The notes: generated by a model not told the origin, from the letters alone. Shown: positions 48,142 through 59,045, counted from the stretch's first letter. The stretch is DNA of 64,000 nt from Brevundimonas bacteroides DSM 4726 (GCF_000701445.1 NZ_JNIX01000003.1:31477-95476); one strand, 5' to 3'. A program made the numbers and translations.

Positions 48142-51063
48142 TCAGAACCGGGCGCGGATCCCGCCGAAGAACTGGCGGCCGTACAGGTCATAGGCCGAGG
48201 AGGTCCCGTTGCCGGCCAGGCCATAGGGGATCTCGTTGTCCGTGAGGTTGTTCACCCCGGCGAACAGCTCGACGTTCGAGGCCGCCCACAGGCCGTCGTT
48301 CAGGCGATAGCGCACGACGACGTCATGATACCACTGACCCGGCACCTCGTTCGGGAAGACCGATTCCGAACCGATGACGCCCGGCGTCGGGGTCACGTCA
48401 TAGCGGGCGACGCGGCCCTCGTAGCGGGTCTCGCCGGTGACGGCCCAGGTTCCGTTGTCCCAGGTCATGCGCGACTTGTAGGACCACTCCGGATCGCCCA
48501 CCTCGCCAGCCTCGACGTCGATCTCGTCGGGGCGGTCGGCGAAGGCAAAGAAGTTGAGCTCCTCCAGGTAGTTCGCCGTGAACGACGAGGTCACCGTACC
48601 GGCCAGGAAACCCCAGCGGTCCGCATCCAGGACGCGGCGGCCCGTCACCTCGAAGTCCCAGCCCTTGGTCGTCAGCGCGGCGGCGTTGACGTAGGTCGTC
48701 TGGACGCTGTCGATGTTGCCGGCCGCGTTACGGGTGAACAGGGAGCAGAAGTTCCCGTCCAGTCCGCCCGAGGCGTCATAGCAGTTGTCGATGATGTCCT
48801 GGGCGCCGATCAAAGCGATCGCGTCGTCGATCTGGATGTCATAGTAGTCCGCCGTGAAGGTGACGCCCGGCAGGAACCGGGGCTGGACCACCACGCCGTA
48901 GGTGAAGCTTTCGGCCTCTTCGGCGTCCAGGTTGGCATTGCCCGACGACACGCCCTCGATCGACTGGTTGGTGTTGGACTGGAAGCCGGCGGGAACGCCG
49001 GCCGCGGCGCAGTTGGCGGTCCGGTCCGGATCGTCCTGGATGTTGTCGACGTCGCAGGGGTCGGTCACCGAGAAGAAACCCGCCGTCGCCGGCAGGAAGG
49101 CCTCGGTGATGTTCGGCGCACGCACCGCCCGCGAATAGGTGCCCCGGAAGGAGATGTCGCGGATCGGAGCATAGATCGCGCCCACCTTCCACGCCTCGGC
49201 CCCGCCCACCGTCGAATAGTCGGCGTAACGATAGGCGCCGTCTAGCGACAAGCGATAGGCGAACGGCAGGTCCGCCAGGATCGGGGCGTTGAACTCGATG
49301 AAGCCCTCGGTCACGTCGAACTGGCCAAAGGCGTCCGGCTGGGGCGCGTTCTCGGTGATGCCCGATTGGACCAGCGGGTCGTTGATGTTTTCCGAGGTCT
49401 CTTCGCGGTATTCGAAGCCGCCGGCGATGCCGATGGGCCCGCCCTGCAGGTTGAAGAACTTCGACGTGTCGAAGTTGAAGACGCCGGTGATGACCTCCTG
49501 GGTGATCTTGTGGTTCCGCACGGCGGTGTAGTTGACGTAGTCGATGGCCGCCTGGCTGTTCTGCTGGCCGAACGGGTTGAACGGAACGCAGGTCTCGGCC
49601 GTCTGGGTGGTCAAATCCGGCGTCTGGTCGCGGCACACGATCTGGCCGCCAACGCGCACCGCGTCGATGGCGGCGGCATAGTTGCCAGGGATGATGCCAT
49701 TCTCGGAGATGAACTCGTTCTGGGTCTCTCCGTAGTTGTAGGACAGGTCCCAGTCGAAGTCGGCGAAGCCCGTCTCGGTCCTGCCGCGAACACCCGCCAC
49801 AGCGCGATAGGTCTCACGCGTGATGTCGTTGACGCGCGGGCCGATGTCGGCGTTGAAGCGGCCGAAGGTGATGTCACGCCCACCGATGACGGCCTGGAGT
49901 TCGGGCGTCAGGAAGGCATTGTCGGGCGCGATCAGATATTCGCCAAAGGTGAAGGACGGCTGGACGTAATCCAGAATCTCCGAGCGCACATACTTGCCGT
50001 CGAAGTAGGCCGTGACGCTGTCCGTCAGGTCGTAGCGCAGGCGGATGTTGGTCCCGTAGCGATCCGTCTCGGGCTGAAGCACGACGTAGTCATCCAGCGC
50101 CGTGCAGGTCTCGCAGTCCAAGAACTGGCCGAAGGCGAAGGAGTTGTCGCCCAGGCGCGGCTGCTGCGGCACCGGCGAGCCGTTGTTGCGGATGGCCGTG
50201 ATGATGTCGAAGGTGTTGGCGTCGAAGATCACGCCGTTCTCGTCCAGATAGTCGGTCAGCACGTTGGGAACGAGAATGCGGTCAGGGATGCCGTTGTCGG
50301 GATCCTGGGTCGGATCGGCCGGGTTCAGGATGGTGCCGAAGTCCTGCAGAGCCGGGATGTCGGAGCCGAGCACCTGATCGGCGTGGTCGTAGAACAGGCT
50401 GGCAGTGACGTTCAGCCGGCCGTCCAGGAAGTTCCGGCCGAACACCCCGTTGGCCGAATAGGTCGTGCCGTCGCCGGATTCGGCGCGGCCGCCCTGGACC
50501 GTGATCTCGGCACCCTCGAAATCATCCTTCAGGATGATGTTGACCACGCCCGACACGGCGTCGGAGCCATAGATGGCCGAGGCCCCCCCGGTGATGACCT
50601 CGACCCGTTCAACAAGGGCGGCAGGAATGGCGTTCAGGTCGACGGCCGCATTGCCCGCATCGCCGCCGACGTGGCGCTTGCCGTCCACCAGCGTCAGGGT
50701 GCGCGCCGAACCCAGCGAGCGCAGGTCCGGAAAGTTCAGTCCGCCCGAATCGCCGAAACTGTCGGAGTTGCCACGCACCGTGGAGTTCGAGCTCAGGGCC
50801 GGCAGCTCGGCGATGATAGAACCGAGGTCCTGGGTGCCGGAGGTGGCGATCGCTTCAGACGAGACCGTGGCGACCGGCGTTGGCTGTTCCAGGTTCGGCC
50901 GCGGAATACGCGAGCCGGTGACGACGATTTCCTCGACCGTCGTGGCGTCATCCTGAGGCTGGACCTCCTGAGCAGCCGCCTGGCTGCTTAAGGTAAAGCT
51001 TAGAACACCTGCCACACCGGCAAGCATCGTTGAACGCAACAAGGTGTGACGCATGGTGGTCAT
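48142..51063 (-). CDS. TonB-dependent outer-membrane receptor
   Basis: The protein has 973 residues. The signal peptide (LLRSTMLAGVAGVLSFTLSS, cleavage near AAAQ) is followed by a TonB-box-like VEEIVVTGSRIPR. The plug domain has LVDGKRHVGGDAGNAAVDLN and RVEVITGGASAIYGSDAVSG. The beta-barrel carries TYSRAVRAPNITEAFLP and ends in RQFFGGIRARF, with the terminal Phe required for outer-membrane insertion. Cysteine pairs occur in the extracellular loops (CETC, CDVDN). ATG 51063 is chosen for the signal peptide. The cargo is unknown; in Caulobacterales such receptors often take up oligosaccharides or peptides. It is a paralogue of its divergent neighbour. Confidence 0.95.
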   Translation of the reverse strand: MTTMRHTLLRSTMLAGVAGVLSFTLSSQAAAQEVQPQDDATTVEEIVVTGSRIPRPNLEQPTPVATVSSEAIATSGTQDLGSIIAELPALSSNSTVRGNSDSFGDSGGLNFPDLRSLGSARTLTLVDGKRHVGGDAGNAAVDLNAIPAALVERVEVITGGASAIYGSDAVSGVVNIILKDDFEGAEITVQGGRAESGDGTTYSANGVFGRNFLDGRLNVTASLFYDHADQVLGSDIPALQDFGTILNPADPTQDPDNGIPDRILVPNVLTDYLDENGVIFDANTFDIITAIRNNGSPVPQQPRLGDNSFAFGQFLDCETCTALDDYVVLQPETDRYGTNIRLRYDLTDSVTAYFDGKYVRSEILDYVQPSFTFGEYLIAPDNAFLTPELQAVIGGRDITFGRFNADIGPRVNDITRETYRAVAGVRGRTETGFADFDWDLSYNYGETQNEFISENGIIPGNYAAAIDAVRVGGQIVCRDQTPDLTTQTAETCVPFNPFGQQNSQAAIDYVNYTAVRNHKITQEVITGVFNFDTSKFFNLQGGPIGIAGGFEYREETSENINDPLVQSGITENAPQPDAFGQFDVTEGFIEFNAPILADLPFAYRLSLDGAYRYADYSTVGGAEAWKVGAIYAPIRDISFRGTYSRAVRAPNITEAFLPATAGFFSVTDPCDVDNIQDDPDRTANCAAAGVPAGFQSNTNQSIEGVSSGNANLDAEEAESFTYGVVVQPRFLPGVTFTADYYDIQIDDAIALIGAQDIIDNCYDASGGLDGNFCSLFTRNAAGNIDSVQTTYVNAAALTTKGWDFEVTGRRVLDADRWGFLAGTVTSSFTANYLEELNFFAFADRPDEIDVEAGEVGDPEWSYKSRMTWDNGTWAVTGETRYEGRVARYDVTPTPGVIGSESVFPNEVPGQWYHDVVVRYRLNDGLWAASNVELFAGVNNLTDNEIPYGLAGNGTSSAYDLYGRQFFGGIRARF

Positions 51064-51391
51064 GAATGAGTCCCTGAGATTCTGAGAGGAAACGTTGTTA
51101 TGTAACACGCGGCTAGACGGATGCTTTCGGAACAGCGTTACGTCGTGCTGTCGTTTTACTGACGTCCGAGGGTCACAATATTGCAGAATGTAGCGAAATC
51201 TGGGCGGCGCTGCGCCTTGAACGGGACTGGAACCGCATGGTTCCACCTCGCCGGCACATTGAGAAATGTGGCTTCGCGGTGACCCTTCGGTGTCAAAATC
51301 GCCAACTTCGCATCTCGCGCGTTGACCTCGCTGCACTGCGGCAAAAAACTACCTTCACCGTGACCGCCCTTTCGGGATGAAGGAAAGAAAC
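51064..51391. promoter_or_regulatory. 328-base divergent promoter region of the two TonB receptors
   Basis: The region has no supported gene and is less GC-rich than the flanking genes. It must hold both promoters. The short perfect inverted repeat TGTTATGTAACA at 51096-51107 lies close to the left-hand start and could be an operator; this is weak evidence. AAGGAAAG at 51380-51387 is the ribosome site of the right-hand gene. Confidence 0.5.
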
Positions 51392-54300
51392 ATGCGCACC
51401 AGAATCAGCACCCGGACCCTCTGCCTGACCGGCGTCGGTCTTGCCGCCCTCTTCGCCAGCCCCGCGCTCGCCCAGGATCCGGGCGAGGTGACTGAGGTCG
51501 AGGAGATCGTGGTCACTGGCTCGCGCATCGCCATCCGGCCCGAGAACGCGCCCCAGCCGGTGCAGGTGCTGGGTGCCGAGACCCTGGCTGCCCAGGGCGT
51601 GACCGAGGTCGCCGATGCGCTGGACGTCATCCCGGCTCTGCAATCGTCCGAAAGCACGGCCCAGGCCAACGGCGGTTCGGTGCAACTGAACCTGCGCGGC
51701 ATGGGCGCCAACCGCACCCTGGTGCTGGTCAACGGCCGCCGTCACGTTTCGGGCCAGCCCGGCACGGCCGCCGTCGACATCTCGACGATCCCGTCCGCAC
51801 TGGTCGAACGGGTCGAGGTCCTGACGGGCGGCGCCTCGGCGGTCTATGGCTCCGACGCTGTCACGGGCGTCGTCAACTTCATCATGAAGCGGGACTTCAC
51901 CGGCACCGAATGGGAGGTCCAGGGCGGCGTCTCGGGCCAGGGCGACACCGAGGAGATCTTCGCCTCCTTCGCGCAGGGCCGTGACTTCGACAACGGCCGG
52001 GGCAACATCTCGATCGGCGTCCAGGCCAGCCGTTCCGAAGCCCTCTACTACGGTGACCGCGACTGGGCGGCGAACAACAATGTCGCCGACGACAAGGCCA
52101 ATCCGGCGCGCAGCTTCCAGGTCGGAGACCCGGTCCCGACCGGCCAGACCCAAGCCACGGTTCTAGGCCGCACCATCCTGCTGGCCAGCGGCGCGCCTCG
52201 CTACGCCAACACTGACCCGGCCCTTATCGCGCGCGCCCAAGCCGCCCCAGCGCGAGCCTATCTGAACAATCCGGTCTTTTCGATCGCCTCCATCGGCGGC
52301 CTGATCGGCTATGACCCCTATGGCTTCGGCTTCGCTGGCGGCCCGTCGGACTTCGGAGCTCTCAACCGCCCCGACCTGGATGGCAACGGCACCTTTGACT
52401 GTCTGCAGAGCCAGGGTGGTCGCGGCGGCGGCGGCGGTTTCCCCGTCGGCTGCTGGGTCGTCGATCCCATCACCAACGCCATTCGCCCGTTCCGCGACGG
52501 CCTGATCGGCAACTTCACCGAACAGTTCGGCGGCGACGGCAGCCCGCAGACCTTCTCCAACCAGTCGCTGCTGCCCAAGGACGAGGCGGTCAACCTCAAC
52601 CTGCTACTGAACTACGAGTTCTCGGACTCCTTCCGGACCTATGCGGACCTGAAGTACGCCTGGAACCGGGGCACGACCTACAACCCGTACAACACCTTCG
52701 ACGACTCGATCCCGATCGCGCTGGACAACCCCTATATCCCGACCGCGATCCGCAACATCGTTAACGCTCAGATCGCCCAAGGGAACGGCAATGCCTCGTC
52801 TCTGGTGACCATCGGCCGGGACAACATCGACCTGTTCGACCCCGAGGCCTCCAGCGAGCGCGAGACCATCCGCGCGGTGCTCGGATTTGGCGGCGAGATC
52901 TTCGGCGGCTGGTCCTATGACGTCTCGCTGAACTACGGCGAGACCAGCCAGGAAACGCGCGGCTTCGTGCGTCTGGAGGACCGCTTCTTCGCCGCCGTCG
53001 ACGCGGTCCGGGCTCCGAACGGAGACATCGTCTGCCGCTCGACGCTGAACGCGGCGGCCTTCCCGCGCTACTCCTACCTGACCGACACGGCCAACTTCGG
53101 GCCGGGCGCGACGATCCAGCAGTTCGGCGGCTTCACCACCTTCACGCCGGGCGCCAACTCGCCCTGCCGCCCGATCAACCTGTTCGGCGTGGGCCAGTCC
53201 AGCCAGGCGGGTCTGGACTTCCTGCGCTATGAGGCGGTCGATACCTCCGAGATCGACCAGCTGGTCATCGCCGCCAGCCTGGTCGGCGACTTCGAGCGCT
53301 GGTTCAGCCTGCCGGGCGGTCCGGTCGGCTTCGCGGTCGGCGCCGAGTACCGCGAAGAGAACTCGCTGTTCACCCCCGACATCGCCCGTCAGAACGGCGA
53401 CGTCTTCCAGTACCAGACCACCAACATCACCGAAGGCGGCTTCGACGTCGCCGAGGCCTTCCTGGAGCTGCAGTTCCCGATCCTGTCTGGCGCGCCATTC
53501 GCTGAAGTGCTCAGCCTGAACATCGCCGGGCGCATCGGCGACTATTCGACCGTCGGCGAGACCTCGACCTACAAGGCCGACGCCATCTGGGCGCCGGTCC
53601 AGGACATCCGCTTCCGCGGCGGCTATGCCGTCGCCATCCGGGCGCCCAACATCGGCGAGCTGTTCGCGCCTCTGAACGCCGCGACCTTCCGGCCGGTCGA
53701 CCCCTGCGATTCGGTCAACGTGAACGCCGGCCCCAACCCGGCCAACCGCCTGGCCAACTGCCGCGCGGACCTGGGCATCACCGCCGCGGTTTACAACTTC
53801 ACCGACCCGCTGACGGCGCGCTTCACCGGCCAGACCGGCGGCAACCCCAACCTGCAGGAAGAGGAAGCCGAGACCATCACCTATGGCGTCGTGCTGCAGC
53901 CCCGGTTCCTGCCGGACCTGAGCATCACGGCCGACTACTGGTCGATCGAGATCGAGAACGCCATCTCGGCGGTCGGTGCTCAGGACATCGTCAACTCCTG
54001 CTATGACGCGCCGACGCTGAACAACCAGTTCTGCGCCCTGTTCACACGGAACAGGAACGCTTCCTCGCCGACCTTCCGCGGCTTCAACTACCTGCTGCAG
54101 ACCCAGCTGAACTTCGCCCGGCTGGAGACGTCGGGCATCGACTTCGCGGTCAACTACGGCTTCGACTTCGCCGACTTCGGCCGCGACGCCTGGGGCACCC
54201 TGGACCTGTCGGTGACCGGGACCTATCTGGAGGACCGCAACGACTTCCCGTTCGTCTCGAACCCCACCCAGGCCAACCCGGTGAAGCTGGAGCAGAACTT

Positions 54301-54610
54301 CCCCGAATGGGCGGGATCGTTCGCGGCACGCTGGCAGGTGTCGGACTTCACCGTCTCGTGGTTCTCCAACTACCAGTCCGAGCAGACCCTGGTGTCCACG
54401 CCGATCGAGGACATCGCCCGCTTCGCACCGGCCTTCGCCGACGAGTTCTGGAGCCACAACGCCTCGATTCGCTGGGACTTCAAGGAAGGCTATTCGGCCA
54501 CCTTCGGGGTCAACAACATCACCGACGAGGAGCCCTATCTGGGCAACGTGGCCACGCCGGTCTCGCCGGTGGGACGTGCCTTCTTCCTGCGGATCTCGGG
54601 CCGCTACTGA
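51392..54610 (+). CDS. TonB-dependent outer-membrane receptor
   Basis: The protein has 1072 residues. The signal peptide LCLTGVGLAALFASPALAQ ends at AQ-D. VEEIVVTGSRIAIRP is the TonB-box region. The plug has LVNGRRHVSGQPGTAAVDIS and RVEVLTGGASAVYGSDAVTG. The barrel includes GYAVAIRAPNIGELFAP and NLQEEEAETITYGVVLQP, and ends in AFFLRISGRY, a terminal aromatic residue. ATG 51392 is preferred over ATG 51377 because AAGGAAAG precedes it. A glycine-rich loop (RGGGGGFPVGC) lies near residue 345. It pairs divergently with the receptor at 48142-51063. Confidence 0.95.
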   Translation: MRTRISTRTLCLTGVGLAALFASPALAQDPGEVTEVEEIVVTGSRIAIRPENAPQPVQVLGAETLAAQGVTEVADALDVIPALQSSESTAQANGGSVQLNLRGMGANRTLVLVNGRRHVSGQPGTAAVDISTIPSALVERVEVLTGGASAVYGSDAVTGVVNFIMKRDFTGTEWEVQGGVSGQGDTEEIFASFAQGRDFDNGRGNISIGVQASRSEALYYGDRDWAANNNVADDKANPARSFQVGDPVPTGQTQATVLGRTILLASGAPRYANTDPALIARAQAAPARAYLNNPVFSIASIGGLIGYDPYGFGFAGGPSDFGALNRPDLDGNGTFDCLQSQGGRGGGGGFPVGCWVVDPITNAIRPFRDGLIGNFTEQFGGDGSPQTFSNQSLLPKDEAVNLNLLLNYEFSDSFRTYADLKYAWNRGTTYNPYNTFDDSIPIALDNPYIPTAIRNIVNAQIAQGNGNASSLVTIGRDNIDLFDPEASSERETIRAVLGFGGEIFGGWSYDVSLNYGETSQETRGFVRLEDRFFAAVDAVRAPNGDIVCRSTLNAAAFPRYSYLTDTANFGPGATIQQFGGFTTFTPGANSPCRPINLFGVGQSSQAGLDFLRYEAVDTSEIDQLVIAASLVGDFERWFSLPGGPVGFAVGAEYREENSLFTPDIARQNGDVFQYQTTNITEGGFDVAEAFLELQFPILSGAPFAEVLSLNIAGRIGDYSTVGETSTYKADAIWAPVQDIRFRGGYAVAIRAPNIGELFAPLNAATFRPVDPCDSVNVNAGPNPANRLANCRADLGITAAVYNFTDPLTARFTGQTGGNPNLQEEEAETITYGVVLQPRFLPDLSITADYWSIEIENAISAVGAQDIVNSCYDAPTLNNQFCALFTRNRNASSPTFRGFNYLLQTQLNFARLETSGIDFAVNYGFDFADFGRDAWGTLDLSVTGTYLEDRNDFPFVSNPTQANPVKLEQNFPEWAGSFAARWQVSDFTVSWFSNYQSEQTLVSTPIEDIARFAPAFADEFWSHNASIRWDFKEGYSATFGVNNITDEEPYLGNVATPVSPVGRAFFLRISGRY

Positions 54611-54636
54611 GACGACACGACGCCTCTGGAGACGGG

Positions 54637-54671
54637 AAGGGCGGTCCGGCGACGGGCCGCCCTTTCGTTTT
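54637..54671 (+). terminator. Terminator after the TonB receptor
   Basis: AAGGGCGGTCC (54637-54647) pairs with GGGCCGCCCTT (54654-54664), with one G-T pair, followed by TCGTTTT. It lies 26 bases past the stop codon on the plus strand. Confidence 0.88.
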
Positions 54672-54801
54672 GGCGCGGAGCGTTCTTGCGCCCGACCCCC
54701 TGCCTCTCTAAACGGGCCGCTTAGCCGACAACCCGCACCGCCCGCCGCCGCAGCCGAAACGCCGCGACGCGCGGCGTTCCTGCGCGCCGAAAGAGACCGC
54801 C

Positions 54802-55116
54802 TTGCACGAAGACGTCATCAGCCATGAGGAGCGCGACGCCATGATCCGCGCGGCCCTGGCCGAGCATGGCGACAGCGGCGTCACCCCGCGCCACACCCAG
54901 TTCTTCTTCCACGGCGAGGGCGACCACGACGACCTGAACGAGGTCGCGCGTCGCGCGGGCTTCGTCACGTCCGGGCAGGACGAGACGACGGTGCTCGAGA
55001 CCACGATGGCAGTGGACGAAGTCTCCTTCGCCCCCGTCAGCGCCATGATGCAATCCTGGGCCGCGGCCTTCCAGCTGGACTACGACGGCTGGGAATGCGC
55101 GGTCATCACCCATTGA
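54802..55116 (+). CDS. Ribonuclease E inhibitor RraB-like protein
   Basis: The protein has 104 residues. The ferredoxin-like RraB pattern is visible: helix DAMIRAALAEHGD, strand HTQFFFHGEGD, helix DLNEVARRAGF, then strands TTVLETTMAVDEV, helix MMQSWAAAFQ and the ending DYDGWECAVI. DYDGWE is the family hallmark. RraB binds RNase E and changes mRNA decay in Escherichia coli. The start is TTG 54802 with GAAAGAGA upstream; ATG 54841 is an alternative that keeps the whole fold. It lies 12 bases ahead of carB and is probably co-transcribed. Confidence 0.85.
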   Translation: MHEDVISHEERDAMIRAALAEHGDSGVTPRHTQFFFHGEGDHDDLNEVARRAGFVTSGQDETTVLETTMAVDEVSFAPVSAMMQSWAAAFQLDYDGWECAVITH

Positions 55117-55128
55117 ACGGAGGCTGAG

Positions 55129-58100
55129 ATGCCCAAGCGCACGGATATCCAGTCTATCCTAATTATCGGTGCCGGGCCGATCGTGATCGGTCAGGCTTGC
55201 GAGTTCGACTACTCCGGAGTCCAGGCGTGCAAGGCGCTGAAGGCCGAGGGATATAGGGTCATCCTGGTCAACTCCAACCCGGCCACGATCATGACCGATC
55301 CCGGGCTGGCGGATGCGACCTATATCGAGCCGATCACGCCGGAGTTCGTCGAGAAGATCATCGACAAGGAACGGCCCGACGCCCTGCTGCCGACCATGGG
55401 CGGGCAGACGGCGCTGAACACGGCGCTGGCGCTGGATGCGGCGGGCGTGCTGGCGAAGTACGGCGTGGAGATGATCGGGGCGCGGGCCGAGGTCATCGAC
55501 AAGGCCGAGGACCGGCAGAAGTTCAGGGACGCCATGGACAAGCTGGGGCTGGAGAGCCCCCGGTCGAAGGCCGCCCACACGCTGGACGAGGCGCTGGAGG
55601 GGCTGGAGTTCGTCGGCCTGCCCGCCATCATCCGCCCCAGCTTCACCCTGGCCGGCACCGGCGGCGGCATCGCCTACAACCGCGAGGAGTTCGAGGAGAT
55701 CGTGCTGCGCGGTCTCGACCTGTCGCCGACCACCGAGGTGCTGATCGAGGAGAGCGTCCTGGGCTGGAAGGAGTATGAGATGGAGGTCGTCCGCGACAAG
55801 GCGGACAACTGCATCATCGTCTGCTCCATCGAGAACGTGGACCCGATGGGCGTCCATACGGGCGATTCCATCACCGTGGCCCCTGCCCTGACCCTGACCG
55901 ACAAAGAGTACCAGCGCATGCGCACGGGCTCGATCAATGTGCTGCGCGAAATCGGCGTCGAGACGGGCGGATCGAACGTCCAGTGGGCGATCAATCCGAA
56001 GGACGGCCGCATGGTCGTTATCGAGATGAACCCGCGCGTGTCGCGCTCCTCCGCCCTGGCGTCCAAGGCGACGGGCTTTCCGATCGCCAAGGTCGCGGCG
56101 CGTCTGGCCGTCGGCTACACGCTGGATGAGCTGCAGAACGACATCACCCAGGTCACGCCGGCCAGCTTCGAGCCGTCGATCGACTATGTGGTGACCAAGA
56201 TCCCGCGCTTCGCTTTCGAGAAGTATCCGGGGTCGGAGCCCCTGCTGTCGACCTCGATGAAGTCGGTCGGCGAGGTCATGGCCATCGGGCGAACGTTCCA
56301 GGAATCGATGCAGAAGGCCCTGCGGGGTCTGGAGACCGGCCTGTCCGGCTTCGACGAGATCGAGATCGAGGGCGTCATCGGCGCCGAGGACGACGCCGCC
56401 ATCCGCGCCGCTGTGGTGCGGGCTCTGGGCCAGCCGACGCCCGACCGCATCCGCGTCATCGCCCAGGCCTTCCGCCACGGCCTGACGGTCGAGGAGGTCG
56501 AGGCCGCCTGCGCCTACGAGCCGTGGTTCCTGCGCCAGATCGCCGACATCGTGCGCGAGGAAGGCCACATCCGGGTCAAGGGTCTGCCCGCCGACGCCGC
56601 CGACTTCCGCCGCCTGAAGGCCAAGGGCTTCTCGGACGCCCGTCTGGCCCAGCTGACGGGATCGACCGAGCGCGAGGTCCGCGCGGCCCGCCGCGGCCTG
56701 AACGTCCGCCCGGTGTTCAAGCGCATCGACACCTGCGCGGCCGAGTTCGCCAGCGCCACCGCCTATATGTATTCGACCTACGAGACCGGCGCGTTGGGTC
56801 AGGTCCCGGTCTGCGAATCCCAGCCAAGCGACAGAAAAAAGGCGATAATTCTGGGCGGCGGGCCGAACCGGATCGGGCAAGGCATAGAGTTCGATTACTG
56901 CTGCTGCCACGCGGCCTTCGCCTTCGCCGACATCGGCGTCGAAAGCATCATGGTGAACTGCAACCCCGAGACGGTCTCGACCGACTACGACACCTCGGAC
57001 CGCCTCTATTTCGAACCCCTGACGGCCGAGGACGTCCTCGAACTCATCGCCGTCGAGCAGTCGAAGGGCGAGCTGATCGGCTGCGTCGTCCAGTTCGGCG
57101 GCCAGACGCCGCTGAAGCTGGCCCATGCGCTGCATGAGGACAACGTGCCGATCCTGGGCACCAGCCTGGACTCCATCGACCTGGCCGAGGACCGCGAGCG
57201 GTTCCAGGTCATGCTGAACGACATCGGCCTGCTGCAGCCGCCGAACGGCTTGGCCAGATCACCGGCCGAGGCCGCCAAAGAAGCGGACAGGGTCGGCTAT
57301 CCCGTCGTGCTGCGCCCGTCCTATGTGCTGGGCGGCCGGGGCATGATGATCGTCCACGATCGCGAGCAGCTGGACCGCTATGTCCATGAGGCCATGCGGG
57401 TCTCGGGCGACGATCCGGTGCTGATCGACCACTATCTGAACCGCGCGACCGAGGTCGATGTCGACGCCCTGTGCGACGACGAGACGGTCTTCGTGGCCGG
57501 CGTGCTGGAGCACATCGAGGAAGCCGGGGTCCACTCCGGCGACAGCGCCTGCTCCATGCCGCCCTGGTCCCTGTCGGACGCCACCGTCGCCGAACTGAAG
57601 CGCCAGACGGAGGCCATGGCGCGGGCGCTGAAGGTGCGCGGCCTGATGAACGTGCAGTTCGCGATCGAGGAGCCGCACAGCGCCAATCCGCGCATCTTCG
57701 TGCTGGAGGTCAATCCGCGCGCCAGCCGCACCGCGCCCTTCGTGGCCAAGACGATCGGCGTGCCGGTGGCCTCCATCGCCGCCAAGGTGATGGCGGGCGT
57801 GCCCCTGTCGTCCTTCGGCTTGACGGATGCGCCCTATGACCACATCGCGGTCAAGGAAGCGGTCTTCCCCTTCGCCCGCTTCGCGGGCGTCGACACCGTG
57901 CTGGGGCCCGAGATGCGCTCGACCGGCGAGGTCATGGGACTGGACTTCAAGCGCCCCGGAGAGGCCGACATGGCCCCCGCCTTCGCCCGCGCCTTCGCCA
58001 AGTCCCAGATCGGCGGGGGGACGAAGCTCCCGACCGGCGGCTGTGCCTTCATCTCGGTCAAGGACGACGACAAGCCCTTCGCGGTCGAGGTCGCGGCGCT

Positions 58101-58428
58101 CTTGCTCAAGCAGGGCTTCGAGGTCATCGCCACCGGCGGCACCCACGCCCATCTGACGGCCGAGGGCCTGCCCGTGGGCTTCGTCAAGAAGGTGCTGGAG
58201 GGTCGGCCCAACATCGTCGACGCCATGAAGAACGGCGACGTCCAGCTGGTCATCAACACCACCGAGGGCAAGCAGTCGCTGCAGGACAGCTTCAGCCTGC
58301 GCCGGACGGCCCTGATGCAGAAGATCCCCTACTACACGACCATCGCCGGGGCGCTGGCGGCGGCGCAGGGGATCGGGGCGATCCAGGCCGACACGCTCGA
58401 GGTGCGGCCGATCCAGGGGTATGCGTGA
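55129..58428 (+). CDS. carB: Carbamoyl-phosphate synthase large subunit
   Basis: The protein has 1099 residues. It has two homologous ATP-grasp halves: the first has [34 protein letters not shown] and [20 protein letters not shown]; the second has [31 protein letters not shown] and [22 protein letters not shown]-terminal MGS-like allosteric domain follows ([36 protein letters not shown]). It joins bicarbonate, ammonia from CarA and two ATP into carbamoyl phosphate. The ribosome site is GGAGG, 7 bases before ATG 55129. Lowercase stretches such as 55140-55180 use less GC-rich codons, without effect on the product. Confidence 0.98.
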   Translation: MPKRTDIQSILIIGAGPIVIGQACEFDYSGVQACKALKAEGYRVILVNSNPATIMTDPGLADATYIEPITPEFVEKIIDKERPDALLPTMGGQTALNTALALDAAGVLAKYGVEMIGARAEVIDKAEDRQKFRDAMDKLGLESPRSKAAHTLDEALEGLEFVGLPAIIRPSFTLAGTGGGIAYNREEFEEIVLRGLDLSPTTEVLIEESVLGWKEYEMEVVRDKADNCIIVCSIENVDPMGVHTGDSITVAPALTLTDKEYQRMRTGSINVLREIGVETGGSNVQWAINPKDGRMVVIEMNPRVSRSSALASKATGFPIAKVAARLAVGYTLDELQNDITQVTPASFEPSIDYVVTKIPRFAFEKYPGSEPLLSTSMKSVGEVMAIGRTFQESMQKALRGLETGLSGFDEIEIEGVIGAEDDAAIRAAVVRALGQPTPDRIRVIAQAFRHGLTVEEVEAACAYEPWFLRQIADIVREEGHIRVKGLPADAADFRRLKAKGFSDARLAQLTGSTEREVRAARRGLNVRPVFKRIDTCAAEFASATAYMYSTYETGALGQVPVCESQPSDRKKAIILGGGPNRIGQGIEFDYCCCHAAFAFADIGVESIMVNCNPETVSTDYDTSDRLYFEPLTAEDVLELIAVEQSKGELIGCVVQFGGQTPLKLAHALHEDNVPILGTSLDSIDLAEDRERFQVMLNDIGLLQPPNGLARSPAEAAKEADRVGYPVVLRPSYVLGGRGMMIVHDREQLDRYVHEAMRVSGDDPVLIDHYLNRATEVDVDALCDDETVFVAGVLEHIEEAGVHSGDSACSMPPWSLSDATVAELKRQTEAMARALKVRGLMNVQFAIEEPHSANPRIFVLEVNPRASRTAPFVAKTIGVPVASIAAKVMAGVPLSSFGLTDAPYDHIAVKEAVFPFARFAGVDTVLGPEMRSTGEVMGLDFKRPGEADMAPAFARAFAKSQIGGGTKLPTGGCAFISVKDDDKPFAVEVAALLLKQGFEVIATGGTHAHLTAEGLPVGFVKKVLEGRPNIVDAMKNGDVQLVINTTEGKQSLQDSFSLRRTALMQKIPYYTTIAGALAAAQGIGAIQADTLEVRPIQGYA

Positions 58429-58435
58429 CAAAGAG

Positions 58436-58458
58436 CCTTCTCCCCTCGCGGGAGAAGG
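58436..58458 (+). terminator. Hairpin after carB, sharing the palindromic-repeat core
   Basis: CCTTCTCCC (58436-58444) pairs perfectly with GGGAGAAGG (58450-58458). The following bases (GTTTCT) form only a weak T tract. The same word CCTTCTCCCC opens the 184-base repeat at 25517. So this is probably a solo end of that repeat, perhaps serving as terminator. Confidence 0.65.
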
Positions 58459-58625
58459 GTTTCTGGATGCGATATCTCCCGGTGATTTCGACTAGGCAAA
58501 GACCGCAAAAATCGGCGAGGCCGGCCAGCCTGGTCATGCCAATTCACCGCTGAAACCGCAGATACCGCAGCCAATGCTGCAGGCTTGCGTCCGATTCTGA
58601 CGCACCGGTCGGTCATGATGCGCGC

Positions 58626-59030
58626 ATGGAGCATCATCGTCTGCGCAAGTATCGGGGGCCGGAGACCTGGGCGCGGGTCCGGCAGGCCTATGTGGCGGGA
58701 GAGTCCGCGCCGTCGGTGGCGCGACGCTTCGACGTGGGTCTGGCCAATCTGAGGCGGCGCGCGATGAAGGAGGGCTGGACGCGCAAGACCATTGCCCGGC
58801 AGCTGGACCTCAAGCCCATCCGGGGCGGGACGGATGAGCCCGAACCCGCGCTGGCGGCGCTAAACGCGGTGCTGGAGGGCGAAGACGTGCCGACCGTGGA
58901 CGCCCATGAGGCCCTGGCCCAGACCGTGCGCCGGGCGGCCTGGCTGCTGACCCAGGGGCGAACGGGCGAGGCGAGCGCCCTGCTGAAGGCGGCCAGCGCG
59001 CTGGAAAAGCTGAGGTTCCGGGCGCGGTGA
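58626..59030 (+). CDS. Helix-turn-helix protein, terminase-small-subunit-like
   Basis: The protein has 134 residues. The N-terminal block VRQAYVAGESAPSVARRFDV then LANLRRRAMKEGW (about residues 18-52) has the same order as DYLAGLSGPDCARRHGVSLS in the 24790 gene. The C-terminal half is helical and ends ASALLKAASALEKLRF. The family is not otherwise recognised. The ATG start follows a CGCGC leader without a clear ribosome site. Because two unlinked copies keep the same fold and no phage genes are present, a chromosomal DNA-binding role is possible. Confidence 0.7.
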   Translation: MEHHRLRKYRGPETWARVRQAYVAGESAPSVARRFDVGLANLRRRAMKEGWTRKTIARQLDLKPIRGGTDEPEPALAALNAVLEGEDVPTVDAHEALAQTVRRAAWLLTQGRTGEASALLKAASALEKLRFRAR

Positions 59031-59045
59031 AGGCGGCGGGGCCGA

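Noticed and set aside
51096..51107. TGTTATGTAACA as a confident operator
   Set aside because: A 12-base palindrome by itself is weak evidence and no regulator is encoded nearby; it is kept only as a note in the intergenic feature.
55159..57135. Minus-strand open frame of 658 codons opposite carB
   Set aside because: Antisense shadow of carB; no domain and extreme composition.
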